NCBI GenBank assembly: GCA_950022655.1
Contig: OX465590.1
Coordinates: forward strand, 37,833,218-37,897,217
Length of the DNA stretch: 64,000 nucleotides
Reading direction: 5' to 3'
Source of the DNA: Alentia gelatinosa
Taxonomy: Eukaryota > Annelida > Polychaeta > Phyllodocida > Polynoidae
Part shown: positions 11,725 to 23,280 of the stretch, in pieces
Position numbering within the stretch: the first letter of the stretch is position 1
How the letters are laid out: each line of letters opens with the position of its first letter
The notes under the pieces: model-generated
What the model was told of the DNA's origin: nothing
Database searches by the model: none
What the model saw: the letters and a program-made list of their open reading frames with translations, nothing else
Translations under genes and position numbers: made by a program

Positions 11725-12478
11725 CCGGATGTCTCGGCCCCCCTACGGCACCTCGGACCCATCGGCACCTCGGCCCCCCGCTTTCACAGCTTTCACGCCT
11801 TCATGCACGAAAACGGTGAATGTCTTCCAATGTGATTACTTACCAAAAATACGGATTCCCAGCTTTGCTGTAATATATTATTTGTCTATTATCCACAATA
11901 AAGAATCTTAAAAAAACAAAAGCATATCTTACAAAACATGTTTGATAACCCCATCCCTATCCCTAACCCTATCCCAAACCTTAACGCTAACCCTAACCCT
12001 ATCCCTAACCCTAACCCTAACCCTATCCTTAACCCTATCTCAAACCTTAACGCCAACCCTAACCCTATCCCTAACCCTATCCCAAACCTTAACGCCAACC
12101 CTAACCCTATCCCTAACCCTATCCCAAACCTTAACGCTATCCCTATCCCTTACCCTAACCCTAACCCTGTCACTAACCCTATCTTAAACCTTAACGCCAA
12201 CCCTAACCCTATCCCTAACCCTATCTCAAACCTTAATTGAAACCCTAACCCTAATCTATCCCTATCCCTATCCCTAACCCTATCCCAAACCTTAACGCCA
12301 ACCCTAACTCTATCCCTAACCCTAACCCTATCCCTAACCCTAACCCTAACCCTTTCCCTAACATTAACCCTATCCTTAACCCGCGAAAGCGAGAATCTAA
12401 AACGCGGCCGCGAGGGGGCCGAGATGACCGCACAAAAAGGGGTCCGAGATGCCGATGGGCCCGAGATGACCGTGTACC
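11725..12478. repeat. interstitial telomere-like tract between GC-rich inverted repeats
   Basis: 11949-12380 is a tract of CCCTAA units mixed with CCCTAT and the recurring word CCCAAACCTTAACGC. The left flank (11728-11800) has CACCTCGGACCCATCGGC. The right flank (12410-12475) has the inverse, CCGATGGGCCCGAGATG. The tract may therefore sit inside an element with GC-rich inverted ends, not be a simple chromosome-fusion scar. Long frames on both strands are repeat artefacts. Confidence 0.75.
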
Positions 12479-13457
12479 TAACAGCCTGGCGAAGGTTTAG
12501 TTCGCCGAACGGCCGTGATGGCAGCACGGTCGCGGCTGGCGGAGTGCGCAGGCGCCCGTGTGACGGGCAGACAGCGCCGTCCAATCAGCGACCGCGATGA
12601 GTCTACTGGTCGTACTGTGGAGACCCAATCTTGGCGTATATCTGCCTGCTGATAGGACAACCTGAATATGTGCATTCGACAGAAGTGCTTAACCTTCACC
12701 GCAAAAGTGGCCTGCTATACAACCTTGACAATAGAACTATAGCGCAATACTGTGGTATAGGAAATATATATATCATCATATGGATCAATGGTAAATAAGA
12801 GTGACACTGTATGTGTCCTTCATGTTTTTTTTTTTTAATTAGAGCGGCACTGTGTTTGTCCTCTTTGTGCTTTTTTCTTCTTTTTAGCAGCGTTTATTTA
12901 CCCAAATCATACATCAAGATGTGTGTGATATGTCAATTCCGAACATAAACATGCAGAGTTCGTAGTCCTTCTTGTTTGTTGAATGTATATGTCACCTGTA
13001 ACATATCCTTTATGTGTTACTTTTTCCTATAATCTCATGCCCGACAAAAATGATGATGAGTGATAATAACATAAATGCAAACATTACTGACTGAGCAAAA
13101 CACTCACGTAGTACAGAGTCAAATGACCTGTATAATGGACACTACCGACTTAAATAATAGTCGCTAAAGTATATAACTAACTTATATACTTGTTCATCAG
13201 TCATGATGTGCTTTCGGTTTGTCATGATCTTTGTTCTTTTGACAGGTAATAGTAAAAATGCCTTTTTTTGTGATTGTACTTTGTCTCATTTACACATGAA
13301 TAGAAACAGAAACAAAAGACTGAGAAGCCTTCATTAAACTCAAGTCGATCTTATTTTCTCTTTTTGGTATAGAATATCAATTAAATCTTGGGAGCTATAT
13401 TCAGGTAAAGCCTACTATGAAGTATATATGAAATACGAGGCTCACAGTCAATTGAGT
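12479..13457. other. no recognised feature
   Basis: GC-rich at first, then AT-rich. No gene, RNA or repeat is recognised. Confidence 0.5.
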
Positions 13458-13546
13458 GACTGCTGGTAAGAAACAAAATTCTGCTGAAAACGCGACACAG
13501 ATCCCGACAGATCACCGTATGCACACAGTAGAGAAAATTTTACATC
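13458..13546 (+). repeat. 90-bp dispersed repeat
   Basis: Nearly identical to 36921-37008. Both start GACTGCTGGTAA and contain AATTCTGCTGAAAACGCGAC and GCACACAGTAGAGAAAATTT. It has no coding potential. Confidence 0.8.
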
Positions 13547-13587
13547 TACTATGAAGTATAGGTGGATTATAAGTTCCCCATCCAATG

Positions 13588-13985
13588 GCCTTTTTAGAGC
13601 GTGCTTGCACGCGCTAAATACATCATCTAGAGACCTAAAGGTTAGAGTGGTCACATATATACACTTTCAGCGTGCTGCCAGAAAACTATCCCTTCACTAT
13701 CTGCGTGCTATCCACTGTGATAGTGTGAAAGGAGCAGGGTGCCAGTGTCTCAGGGTCTTAGAAGCATGATCAGCTGACCATGACCAATCACTTGAGACCG
13801 AAATACCTCATTGACCCACTGGTGCTTGACCTTGATATTGTTGGATCCTGGACTCAGGTGGTTGCAGAAATAGCAGGCTGGCTGGGTGCCATTAGGTTAC
13901 AGAAAACTATCCATAGACTGAATGTAACACAAACCTTTTAATTGTTATTCATGTATGATTGCACGCTCCTTCATCAATGATGAAC
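13588..13985 (+). repeat. dispersed repeat R, full-length-like copy
   Basis: It starts TTTAGAGCGTGCTTGCACG and ends near CGCTCCTTCATCAATGATG. It matches 21200-21520 on the same strand and 8030-8445 on the other. It shows no box A/B promoter or poly(A) tail, so its class is unclear. Confidence 0.75.
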
Positions 13986-15002
13986 ATTCTATTTGCGCCT
14001 AGTCTTGTAGATAGCTACAGAATACAATTCACAAATTTTGTATATTGATGCTGTTGTTATGACATAAACTTTTTCGCTGACTGTGTTATGACTAGGGACA
14101 CTCACAGAGTTCTCAAAATCTGCTCAAGTGAAACCCACGAATAGACTGACCCTCGAATAATTAGGTATCCTAATGAGGCTCGACAAGGATGGCAGATTTG
14201 GCATCGGGCTTAGTACAAGCCAGCTCTAGTGTTAATATAATCAATTTGAATCGGAGAATGGTACAGCGGTTACACTTCTAACAATTAATCAAGTTATGCA
14301 TACTTTTCCTCTGGCCCCCATGAAGGTCAAGTTGCAGAAAATAGACTTCCCAGAGCTCAGTCTAGCTAATGTGGGCCTGGTAGCTAAAACCACACTATAG
14401 AAATTCTCGAATAGATTTCTAATCCAGTTCTTAGGAGTTTAATAATCCGCAAGAAGATTAAGTTCAGAACAAGCAGTAATGAATGCGCAGGTTAAATCGA
14501 AATAGAGGGAATTCTCAAGACCGATATTAGGAATCAGGCCCAAGGCTGTGGTTGTATCGAATCTACTTTGATCAAATTGTCATCGTGCGACTCACGCAAC
14601 AAGGTTCCAGGATCAAGCTGAAACTAACCCAATCGGTGTGAGGTCTATAAAACGATTTTTTCTTTATTGTCAGTACCTCTCAATTTGAATCGAGTTTTTC
14701 TTTCACGTCAAAGGTCAATATTACACCAGTTTTTACATACCATCAACCATACACTAATGATAAGAATACAGATAATTCATATGAAATAGAAACAGGAAAG
14801 AAGAAAGAGGAAAAAAATAATGTAATGAAAAGTAGATTCTCATCAATTTTTTACCGTCATATGAACGTCCTTTATTGTTCTCCTTGCAAATGTTTCTTGA
14901 AGCTACCAATCTCAGTTAGATACTGAATTATTTGCTTCCAAAGAATTCCACATCCTTACTCCCCGATAAAGAGGACAATAGACCTATTGAGGTGATATAA
15001 AA
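13986..15002. other. no recognised feature
   Basis: AT-rich sequence in which I recognise neither a gene nor a repeat. Confidence 0.5.
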
Positions 15003-15412
15003 TTCATCAGACGGTCAATTAAAGCCGGCTTGAATTAGTCGTCGACATCAAATTGTCTGCACAGTCGCCAGCTGGTACCAAACTGCGTAATCTGCAGTAA
15101 TCAGACGAACTTCTTTGGTGTCTACACTGGACGATTTCTAATCTACGGTTGACAGTCGTCAGGTGGTTCTAAATTTAAAAAGTCGTCGCCTCTGATCATC
15201 TAGTCTAGACGCCGGGTTCGGGGAATAGCAGGAAGTAATATGTTCCTCATCTGAATGAAGATAAATCGTCTAATGTTAACGCTTGATGTGCTTCCCGGGT
15301 CGAAGATTCCTGGTGATTATATTGCGTTATCGAGCACCACCTGACGACTATTGGCTAGATGATCTACAGTCATCATATCTTCAGTCGTATAGCGTAATAA
15401 CGCCGGTTTACC
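15003..15412. mobile_element. MITE family G cluster
   Basis: The best copy is about 15118-15222, bounded by GTGTCTACACTGGACGATTT and the inverted ATCATCTAGTCTAGACGCC. Partial copies lie on both sides. Confidence 0.65.
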
Positions 15413-15435
15413 TATCGCTGCTACACATCTATTAA

Positions 15436-15995
15436 CCCTTTAGGGTCGCATGATGTCTTGAGGCATCACTGCACTAAAGACACATGATGCCTGGAGGCAT
15501 CACCACACTAAAGACGCATGATGCCTGGAGGCATCACCATACTAAAGACGCATGATGCCTGGAGGCATCACAGCACTAAAGGCGCATGATGCCTGGAGGT
15601 GGCACCACACTAAAAGCGCATGATGCCTTGAGGCATCATTGTTCCAATATTTACAAAATTGTTTTTAACCAAGAAATAAACGGGCAATATTAATGAACTT
15701 TCGCAAAATATAGATATGACATTATATTTATATCCGTATATTTGTATACATTATATATTATATCCGTGGTCGCAACGCGGTGGGCGCTGGGCATCTCTAA
15801 CGTTACGCCTCGTCAACAAACACATTATAACGTTATATCTAGTTCTTTTATTCAAAGGTTACAAAATATTTATGATTATGTATCGTGTTGCATGATTACA
15901 ATCCTGAATTATGAGTTTTAACCATTATGTGCCCATCCTCTGGCGAGACAAACTGCCACCAGCACCCGTCCTTATGGGAGTAGCTCGACTGCAGT
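15436..15995 (+). mobile_element. piggyBac-like non-autonomous element, right end lost
   Basis: It starts CCCTTTAGGG directly after TTAA (15432-15435), the piggyBac target site. Six 34-bp units (from 15449) each carry the palindrome GATGCC-TGGA-GGCATC or a variant. Downstream sequence (CTGCCACCAGCACCCGTCC, then CTCGACTGCAGT) matches the right part of the TTAA-flanked element ending at 61637, but the terminal repeat itself is missing. No transposase is seen. Confidence 0.7.
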
Positions 15996-17455
15996 ATGAA
16001 GCTGCTTTTTAGGAATCACTCCTTGAAATATCGATATCTGCTAAACGATCGGCGATTATGGATATCGCTGCTCTGTTTCCACTTGCCTACCGATTTCCTG
16101 TAGCACCGCTGATCGGTCACCGACTTTTAAAAAATAATTTTCATATTTTCCAGTGATGAATTTCCGAGAAAAAAGTTTTAAAACCGCCATAACTATCTCA
16201 ATGAAAATTCAAAATATTGATAAAGGCGAAATTGGAAGGTAAACAAAAGTGGTGAAATTCATTCATTTTATGAGGGGCCCGCTTTAGTCTCATGCTTAAA
16301 CTGGAATTAGGAAATAGGCTGCGACCCTTATCATAGAACTAATCTAGTCAGAACGGGTCGTTCATCCAATGCGTCAATGCCATGGTCGCCAACACTAAAC
16401 CACTTACTTGTTGGCGTTTGCTTAATAGAAAATCGACCTCTCCTTTCACCAGGCCTTGGTGGCTATGCTAATCTCCATGGAGGCAATCCTCCATCTTCAA
16501 TAGGTTCCTATATGCGGGAGGGGATGGGATTAATGAGGATACTGGGCTGTGGGCTCCCTCAGATAGACTGATAATCTATGATACCCTGTGAAGAATGGGG
16601 CAGTATTAATTGGACGTGTGGGGGCAGGTGGTAGGATTTGCGGTAATCCCTGTCAGGGTTGATTGTCAGTTAGCGGTCACACTCTCCAGACACAGTCAGG
16701 GGAATGAACATCTGAATGGAGACAACGGAAACTACAACTTATAATCTTAGTTTCTTCATAAGGTAAACATATATCACCATTTGCATTACTTAGAATATAT
16801 AGTTTCGATTTTTTTTACAGTTTGAAAGACAAATTAAGACCCAACACCTCTATCAGGAAACAGGGTAGGATTCATCCAAATGGGAAATTAGTTTTCACAG
16901 ATTACTTAGAATATATGGAGTTGAAAGAAAGCACAACCAAAGAAAGAGAAATAAAGTTGGATAAGAGGATGGTATTTTATTGCTTTGCTTAGATTATAAC
17001 GTTTCTGCTGATATTTGATCCTTCATCAGGTAATATTAGTATATAAAGAATATATTTTGATTTGAGATGTCCCAAAAAGCGCATCAAAACTAACCCCCCC
17101 CTCAAAAAAAGAGTATGTCTGTGAGGGGTATACTGTCAACTGGATAAATATGGAATAAATTAGATTTTGTTTTAAAACAATGGCTGTTTCTATTTAGTAA
17201 ATACCTTATCATCTGTGAAGCTAAGTCGTGAAACGAATTAAAACTTTTTCTATGAATAGAACTTTGACGAAATTAATCTCATTGTTATCTGCAAATTATT
17301 GGCTCTGGTATGCCAAGATGAAAAACCCACAAAAAAGAGCTAGCTCATATTGTATTATTGCCTCAAAAAATACATATCGCTACTATTAATTAACATGTAT
17401 GATAAAAGTGGTATCTGGTATAGACTAAGAGGAGGCAATTCATAAGGATGAATAT
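15996..17455. other. mostly unassigned
   Basis: No gene is recognised. The frame at 16377-16571 lacks a domain. A degraded hammerhead-like core is listed separately at 17001-17029. Confidence 0.45.
17001..17029 (-). ncRNA. degraded hammerhead-like core
   Basis: On the minus strand CTGATGA is followed by 17 bases with only about three stem II pairs (GAT/ATC), then GAAACGTT. The CUGANGA and GAAAC blocks are intact but stem II is weak, so it is probably a decayed copy or chance. Confidence 0.25.
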
Positions 17456-17758
17456 CAGGGACCTGTTTCAGTAGGCTCGTGACATTAGGCCTAGACAGAC
17501 ATCAACAGCGGCACCAACAGTGCAAGCAACAACGGAAAAAGACTAGCAAATATCAGAAAATCAGAGTGCCAAATCTTCTTCATAATTGGACAGATTATAG
17601 GTGATATGTATCTCCTACTCATGTTAAAGTGTCATTGCTTAATTCCTACAAGAAGTGAGTGAAACTCCGCATGTCATCGATTGCAATCTTGTGATCTGTC
17701 TGTATGGTGTCACAGACGCCATCTAGACATGTCACAAAACTACTGAAACAGGTCCCAG
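17456..17758. mobile_element. MITE family E (CAGGGACCTGTTTCACTAG ends), copy 1
   Basis: The left end CAGGGACCTGTTTCAGTAG and right end TACTGAAACAGGTCCC are inverted. The CAGGG terminus is like those of many hAT elements, but I could not find an 8-bp duplication. Copies are at 46704-47496 and 62695-62884. Confidence 0.75.
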
Positions 17759-18324
17759 AACTGGGGTATGGCGCCATGCAGAGCAAACCATCTTTTAGTA
17801 GAGACAAGATTCCTGGCTGAATTCCTATCTAATTGATCTTCCGCAGAGGTTACATTAGCAGGGCCTGGGGATCGATAGACGTTCATTAGAAGGCCTTTGA
17901 ATCACTCTCTAAGAACTCAAAATACATAATATCCCTCTTCCATTAAGATGAAAAATGACTTTATTGACAACTACCGACAAATATCATATTGATCCATGTG
18001 AAGTCCTTTCCACCTTCATCCATTTCTTTGCATGTATTTGGCTCTAATAAAATAATACAATATTACCATAACCTCATACTTTGAGCTTAGCTCCTATAAA
18101 TCAATGTAACTCTGTGTAACTGGGTATTTATAGTCCTAAGGTAAATCGTAGAACTCGAGCTAATTAACCAAAGGCTTCATTAGCTCATCGGAGGAGCGAC
18201 CACTAATCAAGTCGGACAATCCGAAAGTGAATTACGTTAGGTCTTAGACGAGACTTGGGCTGCAGGCTCCTACCAGCTAAATAGCCCTAACGATAGGAAT
18301 CCACTTAATCCAAGGAATTCTATA
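17759..18324. other. no recognised feature
   Basis: No gene or repeat recognised. Confidence 0.5.
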
Positions 18325-18398
18325 GAGGAAACCTATGGAAGCTTAGGGGCAGAGCTCGTATCCCATCGAGTTTGAATCGCATAGTCATTCACAAGGCG
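18325..18398 (+). repeat. half of a modular hairpin, broken at its apex
   Basis: The sequence (GAGCTCGTATCCCATCGAG, then TTCACAAGGCG) is the left arm of the hairpin seen complete at 42543-42685. It stops at the apex word GGCG, where MITE family C sequence begins. The right arm is absent beyond the MITE. Confidence 0.7.
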
Positions 18399-18671
18399 TC
18401 CACCTAGTACGATAGAAATTTAGACCTACCGATATGGCACCGATACAAAAATCAATATCGGAGACATATCGGGAAAGTGAAAAATCGTAGACAATTGTCC
18501 AGACATGCGAATCCACCACGTATCGCAATGGGTATTTTTCGGTCCCTAATCGCAGAAACGTGGTCAACTGCCATGATATGAGGTGACCTTCCGACGCGAT
18601 TTTGATTTTTTTATCGGGAGGTGCATCGTAGACCATATCGGAGCCATATTGTAGTAGGTGGCCGCCAGGCC
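18395..18671. mobile_element. MITE family C, copy 2
   Basis: It aligns with the other family C copies, but the left terminus is shortened to GGCGTCC and fused to the hairpin apex. The right end is CCGCCAGGCC. Confidence 0.85.
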
Positions 18672-18917
18672 TTGTTTCAACAATTACAAATCATCTAGTT
18701 TAAACGTTTGAGGCAAATGGATGGTAATAAAAAGAAAAAAAAGAAAACTGTCCCAGAAAAAAAAATCCCCAATATGGAAAAATAAAAGAATCCCTTTTTT
18801 CCTTTTTTATGACTGTCTCTGAAAACAAGCATTAATATTATTAAAGGTAACCCTCTCAAGAGGTCTCCTTGTACCTGCACGTTCAGATGCATGAATCATC
18901 AAGAAGGAAATTGATGA

Positions 18918-19135
18918 ATGTTTGGTCTGTGTTCCTATTTGCCATCGACTTTGGAGCATGCAGTAATATGAACGAGGCGAGAGCCGAGTGAATATTCCAA
19001 AAAGTGACTCAGACTAAACAACAATATATATCTGATTTCATCTTAAGCTGATAATATCTATCTGTTTATCACCCATTGAGTATAAGTTACCGTACTCGCA
19101 AGCCTGTTGAGTACGAGTTCCTAATGTTAAACTTA
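18918..19135 (+). mobile_element. modular hairpin element, copy A10
   Basis: The hairpin (about 18918-19024) has apex ACGAGGCGAGAGCCGAGTG, the family apex on the other strand. A module fragment follows (19057-19135) with TTTATCACCC, TGAGTACGAGTTCC and a core matching the complement of CCATAAGTTTAACATT. The left arm also occurs at 44571-44625 beside a minisatellite. Confidence 0.6.
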
Positions 19136-19452
19136 TGGACGTTATTATTATATACCTATCGCTGTATCAAGTGCGTATACATACTGCCCGCTCCTACCCA
19201 TGGCGTATCTATACCCGTACGGCACACTGTGCCGTACGGGGTATGTGATCACGTGACTAGATAAAATATCGCCATTTTTAGGTATATAATAATACAAAAA
19301 CGGGCTCACTATCTTCGTACATCAAAATACTTGGTAAAATTATTGATCAAATACATCCCTCTGCCTCCGGCATCGGGGTGTATGTGATCAATAATTTCAC
19401 CGCGTATTTTTGACGTACGAAGATAGTCAGCCCGTTTCCGTATAATACCCGG
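19136..19452. mobile_element. palindromic element family K, copy 1
   Basis: A module between TTATTATTATATACC (19142) and GGTATATAATAATA (19281) contains the palindrome GTACGGCAC-ACT-GTGCCGTAC. It is followed by a 172-bp hairpin (19281-19452) with apex CCTCTGCCTCCGGCATCGGG. Copy 2 at 32996-33503 has the same two parts with different stem sequence. It is non-coding. Confidence 0.7.
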
Positions 19453-20287
19453 TTAAGTTAATTGCTAACTCTGGCGGTGCTGAAGACGGTCTGTATCCTT
19501 GTTATCGTCAGTCCTCATTGTGAAGCCCTCTTCAGCGTAACCTCGTTCATCCGGCTCCATCTAATCAGAGTAGTCGGCCCTGACGGCAATCAGGTCGTAA
19601 CTTGCAGAATCAATGACGTCTCTGCCGATCCAAACAGTCAGAATGATGATAATTATTCATGTCTGGAATCCATTCAATTGAATTTGTCTCCTCAAAACTA
19701 CTCAAGATGTTACCCATCATTGCCTCTAAGCCCCAGGAAATGAGTTTCGCCAGACGAAGGGGATTATTCCGTATACTGTATATAACGAAAGAGAATTTTC
19801 TTTTATTAACGTGGGCCACAAGGTCATAAATTCTGCTTAAAGGTTAGAGGGGTCACATAGACTTTGACCTAGCTGCAAAAAACTTATCCTTAGCTAATTG
19901 TATCTTGCTGGAGCAATGTAGCCAAAAAAGTTACACAAAGGGATCCAGGAGAGAGTTTAAATCAGAAATTAAAAAAAAATTGACAAGGAAAAATGCTTCT
20001 ATGTATATGTAAATATACCCAGATCATTGTATTGAAGACCAATGCATGTGCATTGAATACAATAACAAATATTAAAAAGATCAATGGACGAAAATAGAAG
20101 ATTTAAGATTTGAAGCGACTTTGAGATCGGCCTCTATGATAGGAAAGAAGAATTTAGACACACTGCAATTTTTCGTCCACTATACGTCTAACCTAGTAGT
20201 TTCTATGTAATAAGAAAAAAAATCAACAAAACCCAAAAGTTCGAAAAGATAGGAGAGTGTTCGTTGTTTATGAAGTTTTGGCGATAA
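19453..20287. other. mostly unassigned
   Basis: A head fragment of repeat R lies at about 19838-19915 (GGTTAGAGGGGTCACATAGA). Nothing else is recognised. The frames at 19462-19743 and 19610-19819 overlap on opposite strands and lack domains. Confidence 0.45.
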
Positions 20288-21094
20288 AGTGGGATTCACA
20301 CGGTAGGATTAATGTACCTCACAGGGTGTTTGTCTGAGACTATCCTGCTGAGATTCTGTACTCGAAGAAAATTTCTCCGTCCGAATTGTGGGCTTCCGTT
20401 TCATGTTTCTTTCCCCTGCAACTATTAGCGACATTTACCTCTAAAAAAGAGCAGAATCTCATGAGATTTTTAACCTAGCCAATAGGATGCCAGCAAGCAG
20501 GGTCACATGTTTTTCAAACGATTCACCTCATACGTATTTGAGCCCCAAGGTGAGTGTTAACAAAGGACTATGTATGAGACTATATACGAGGTGTATGCTT
20601 CGATGTGAATCAAATTTTCATTAGAATTTGAACCCTGTGAGGTACATGAAACCTACACTGGCAACCAGAGCTACAAAATATTAGCTCTGGTCGGGTTAAA
20701 TCCAGATGTTGCCTTGACCCTTTGCTGGTTCCCACCTGTGTAGTACTTATACCTTTAGATAGGAATACGCCATCTGGTGAATATTGGGTGCATTACAGGG
20801 TAGAATATGTTTGTTATTCTATGTCATAACCTCAAAGCCAATTTTCCATTATCTTAATTCCTTTCCTATGTACTATTTCATAATATTTTGAATGTAATTT
20901 GTGGTATCTTTGTCAATTTGTTATTTCATATTAAGTATATCTGCTTTTATAGTATACATAGAATACAACTCGGTTTGAGGCGAACACAAAAGGGATACCC
21001 AGGGGATACGGCGTGTGATTTAACCCGACCAACCCCTATATCGTAGAAGGGGTTGGTTGCCAAACTACATGAAACCCACCGTGTGAATTCCACT
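20288..21094. mobile_element. MITE family A copy with a nested insertion
   Basis: The ends are AGTGGGATTCACACGG and CCGTGTGAATTCCACT, with TAA on both sides (20285-20287, 21095-21097). The interior is expanded by a second element at 20659-21062 and by unassigned sequence around 20487-20620. Confidence 0.8.
20659..21062. mobile_element. nested TIR element (TGGCAACC ends)
   Basis: The termini are TGGCAACC and GGTTGCCA. Just inside each end is a small hairpin (AGAGCTA/TAGCTCT on the left, CCAACCCC/GGGGTTGG on the right), then the inverted word GGTCGGGTTAAAT. The flanks ACCTACAC and AACTACAT match at 6 of 8 positions, a possible worn hAT-type duplication. Confidence 0.6.
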
Positions 21095-21199
21095 TAAGTG
21101 ACCACCTAGACTGTCTCCAGTCCCTGCTACCCTCCTCGCTGGGATACAGGTTGATTCATGGGCCTGTCAGAGATGGATACATGCTTTAATGAACTTTAT

Positions 21200-21520
21200 T
21201 AGAGCGTGCTTGCACGCCTATATACATCATCTATAGACCAACAGGTTAGAGTGGTCACATATATACATTTTCAGCATGCTGCCAGAAAACTATCCCTTCA
21301 CTATCTGAGAGGCATGCTCAGCTGACCATGACCAATCACTTGAAACCGAAATACCTCATTGGCCTATTGGTGCTTGACCTAAATATTTTTAGATCCTGAC
21401 TCAGGTGGTTGCAGAAATAACAGGTTGACTGGGTTCCATTAGCTTACAGAAAACTATAATTGTTATTCATGTATGATTGCACGCTCATTCATCTATGATG
21501 AACATTCCATTTGCTCCTAG
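21200..21520 (+). repeat. dispersed repeat R, internally deleted copy
   Basis: It starts TTAGAGCGTGCTTGCACG and lacks about 50 bases present in the 13588 copy, between CCTTCACTATCTG and GCATG. It ends near GATGAACATTCCATTTGC. Confidence 0.75.
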
Positions 21521-22213
21521 TTATTATTCTGTTTAATCATTTAATGAATGTTCATAATCAAAGACTTGAGCAAGTCTAGTGACCACCCGGTGGTTCCCCA
21601 CCAGGTGAGAGCAGTAGAGTGGTGGCGCCCTCTGTCAGGTTAGAGTATAACCACAGCAGGGATGATGTCAATAAAAGTTTGAATAGGCCTAAATATAGAA
21701 AATAAATTTATAACCATTGTGTAATACAGATAGTCATGAAAGGGGCCCATTGAATCATTTTAGTAAAATGGAGGTATTGCGTTTAGAAGTTGTGAATTGC
21801 TTCTTGTTGCATGCTTGTGTCCCATATCGTTTTATTGTGGTAATGTTTATTGAAAAATGATTGATATTAGTTTTGTTTTGTTATCCTGTTTTGACGAGTC
21901 GTTCGAATGTGAAATTCAATATGGAAGCTTTGTGTCGGATTTCGCCTGTTCGTATTGCAAGAAAAGAAAAGTTTTGTACAGTCGCCTTATTGTTCAGACC
22001 TGGCAAAGTAATCTGACACATGAGCTTCTTCAAATGTTTTGCCGTTAACTTTATCATCAAAGTTATGCAAATAAAAACAATTTGACGTATACATTTAAAA
22101 AGCTTTACCATTCCTCCATTTTCTCGGGCTCATAGTAGGTATGAGCTCTAATTAATCAAACCTGAAGCTAGTTTCGAGTTTCAATTCATTTGTCATGGTT
22201 GCTATATTCACAC
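21521..22213. other. no gene recognised
   Basis: A CTCF-like word is present on the minus strand at 21624-21639. The small frames have no recognisable domain. Confidence 0.45.

Positions 22214-22309
<96 letters not shown>
22214..22309. repeat. (TA)n microsatellite
   Basis: About 48 uninterrupted TA units. The overlapping YIYI frames on both strands are artefacts. Confidence 0.97.
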
Positions 22310-22312
<3 letters not shown>

Positions 22313-22657
22313 ACCCTACAACCCTTGCAGCTACAGCAGCATGAAATTCTACTCCGAGCACATAATGCAGCCATTCAGACATACTCATACTTACTGCCCA
22401 GCTGTATGGATTCCGTTCTGCACACTTTGCACGTACTAATAGTTTGCACACTGCGCAGCATGTTTTTGTTGTGGAAATGCGTTTTTAATGATTTCCAAGT
22501 ATATGATAATAAGTAGACATAGTTAGTGCGCCTGAATTACATCTGTTCCTTGTTGTTTCCGGATGGAAATATTCAACAGATTTTATTAGGCACAAGCCGT
22601 TACGCCTGCAACACTAAATAACCGAATCCAACCTTGCGACAAGTGCATCGATCGTTA

Positions 22658-23155
22658 AGTGGGATTCACACGAAGAGACTAATGTACCTCTAGTCTCAGA
22701 TAATTCTAATTCGGTACAAAATTCTAATGGCAACGTGCTTATACCAGTCCCAAGGGAAAAAGGTTGATTCCCATGGAAGGACACACCATGTACATAGTCT
22801 GAGACAGAGTGAACAATCACCCTGTGACCCAAGTACCCTTGAGGTGAGGGGTCTGACAAACACGTGACCCTGTTTGCTGGCCTCCTATTGGCTAGGTTAG
22901 GAACTCAGTCAGCGACTCAGCATTGGGTCCATTTGTCTCACCAGAATGCCCCTATAATATTAAAACGTGTTTGAAATCAAAATCTTGATATTCTGTACCT
23001 TGTTGGGGGTAATTGTCACCTACAGTTGTACGAGGAAAAACTTGACTCAAGGAAACTGAACCCTACCATTCAGACATTGTGTTCCAGTAGAAAATCTCAG
23101 CAGGATTCGGCTCGACAAACACCCTGTGAGGCACAAGAACCCCACGGTGTGAACT
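22658..23155. mobile_element. MITE family A copy
   Basis: It starts AGTGGGATTCACACG after TTA (22655-22657) and ends GGTGTGAACT before TTA (23156-23158). A further family A fragment continues at about 23158-23280 (CGGGATTCATGTACC). Confidence 0.7.
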
Positions 23156-23280
23156 TTAGGTGCATTGGTCTCTATGTTTGAATCCTGCTTTAGGGGTAAT
23201 AATCGTTGACAATTGCAGGAATTCATACGGCGGGATTCATGTACCACACGGTTCTAATTCCCACAAGACTCCGTTCTTTG

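Noticed and set aside
11889..12584. Frames over the telomere-like tract (PNPNP, RFGIGLGIGLG)
   Set aside because: These are translation artefacts of the 6-bp repeat.
15449..15640. CRISPR-like array of regularly spaced palindromes
   Set aside because: Units are contiguous 34-bp tandem repeats with no unique spacers, and they sit at the end of a TTAA transposon in a eukaryotic context.
22152..22516. YIYI frames
   Set aside because: They come from the (TA)n tract on both strands.
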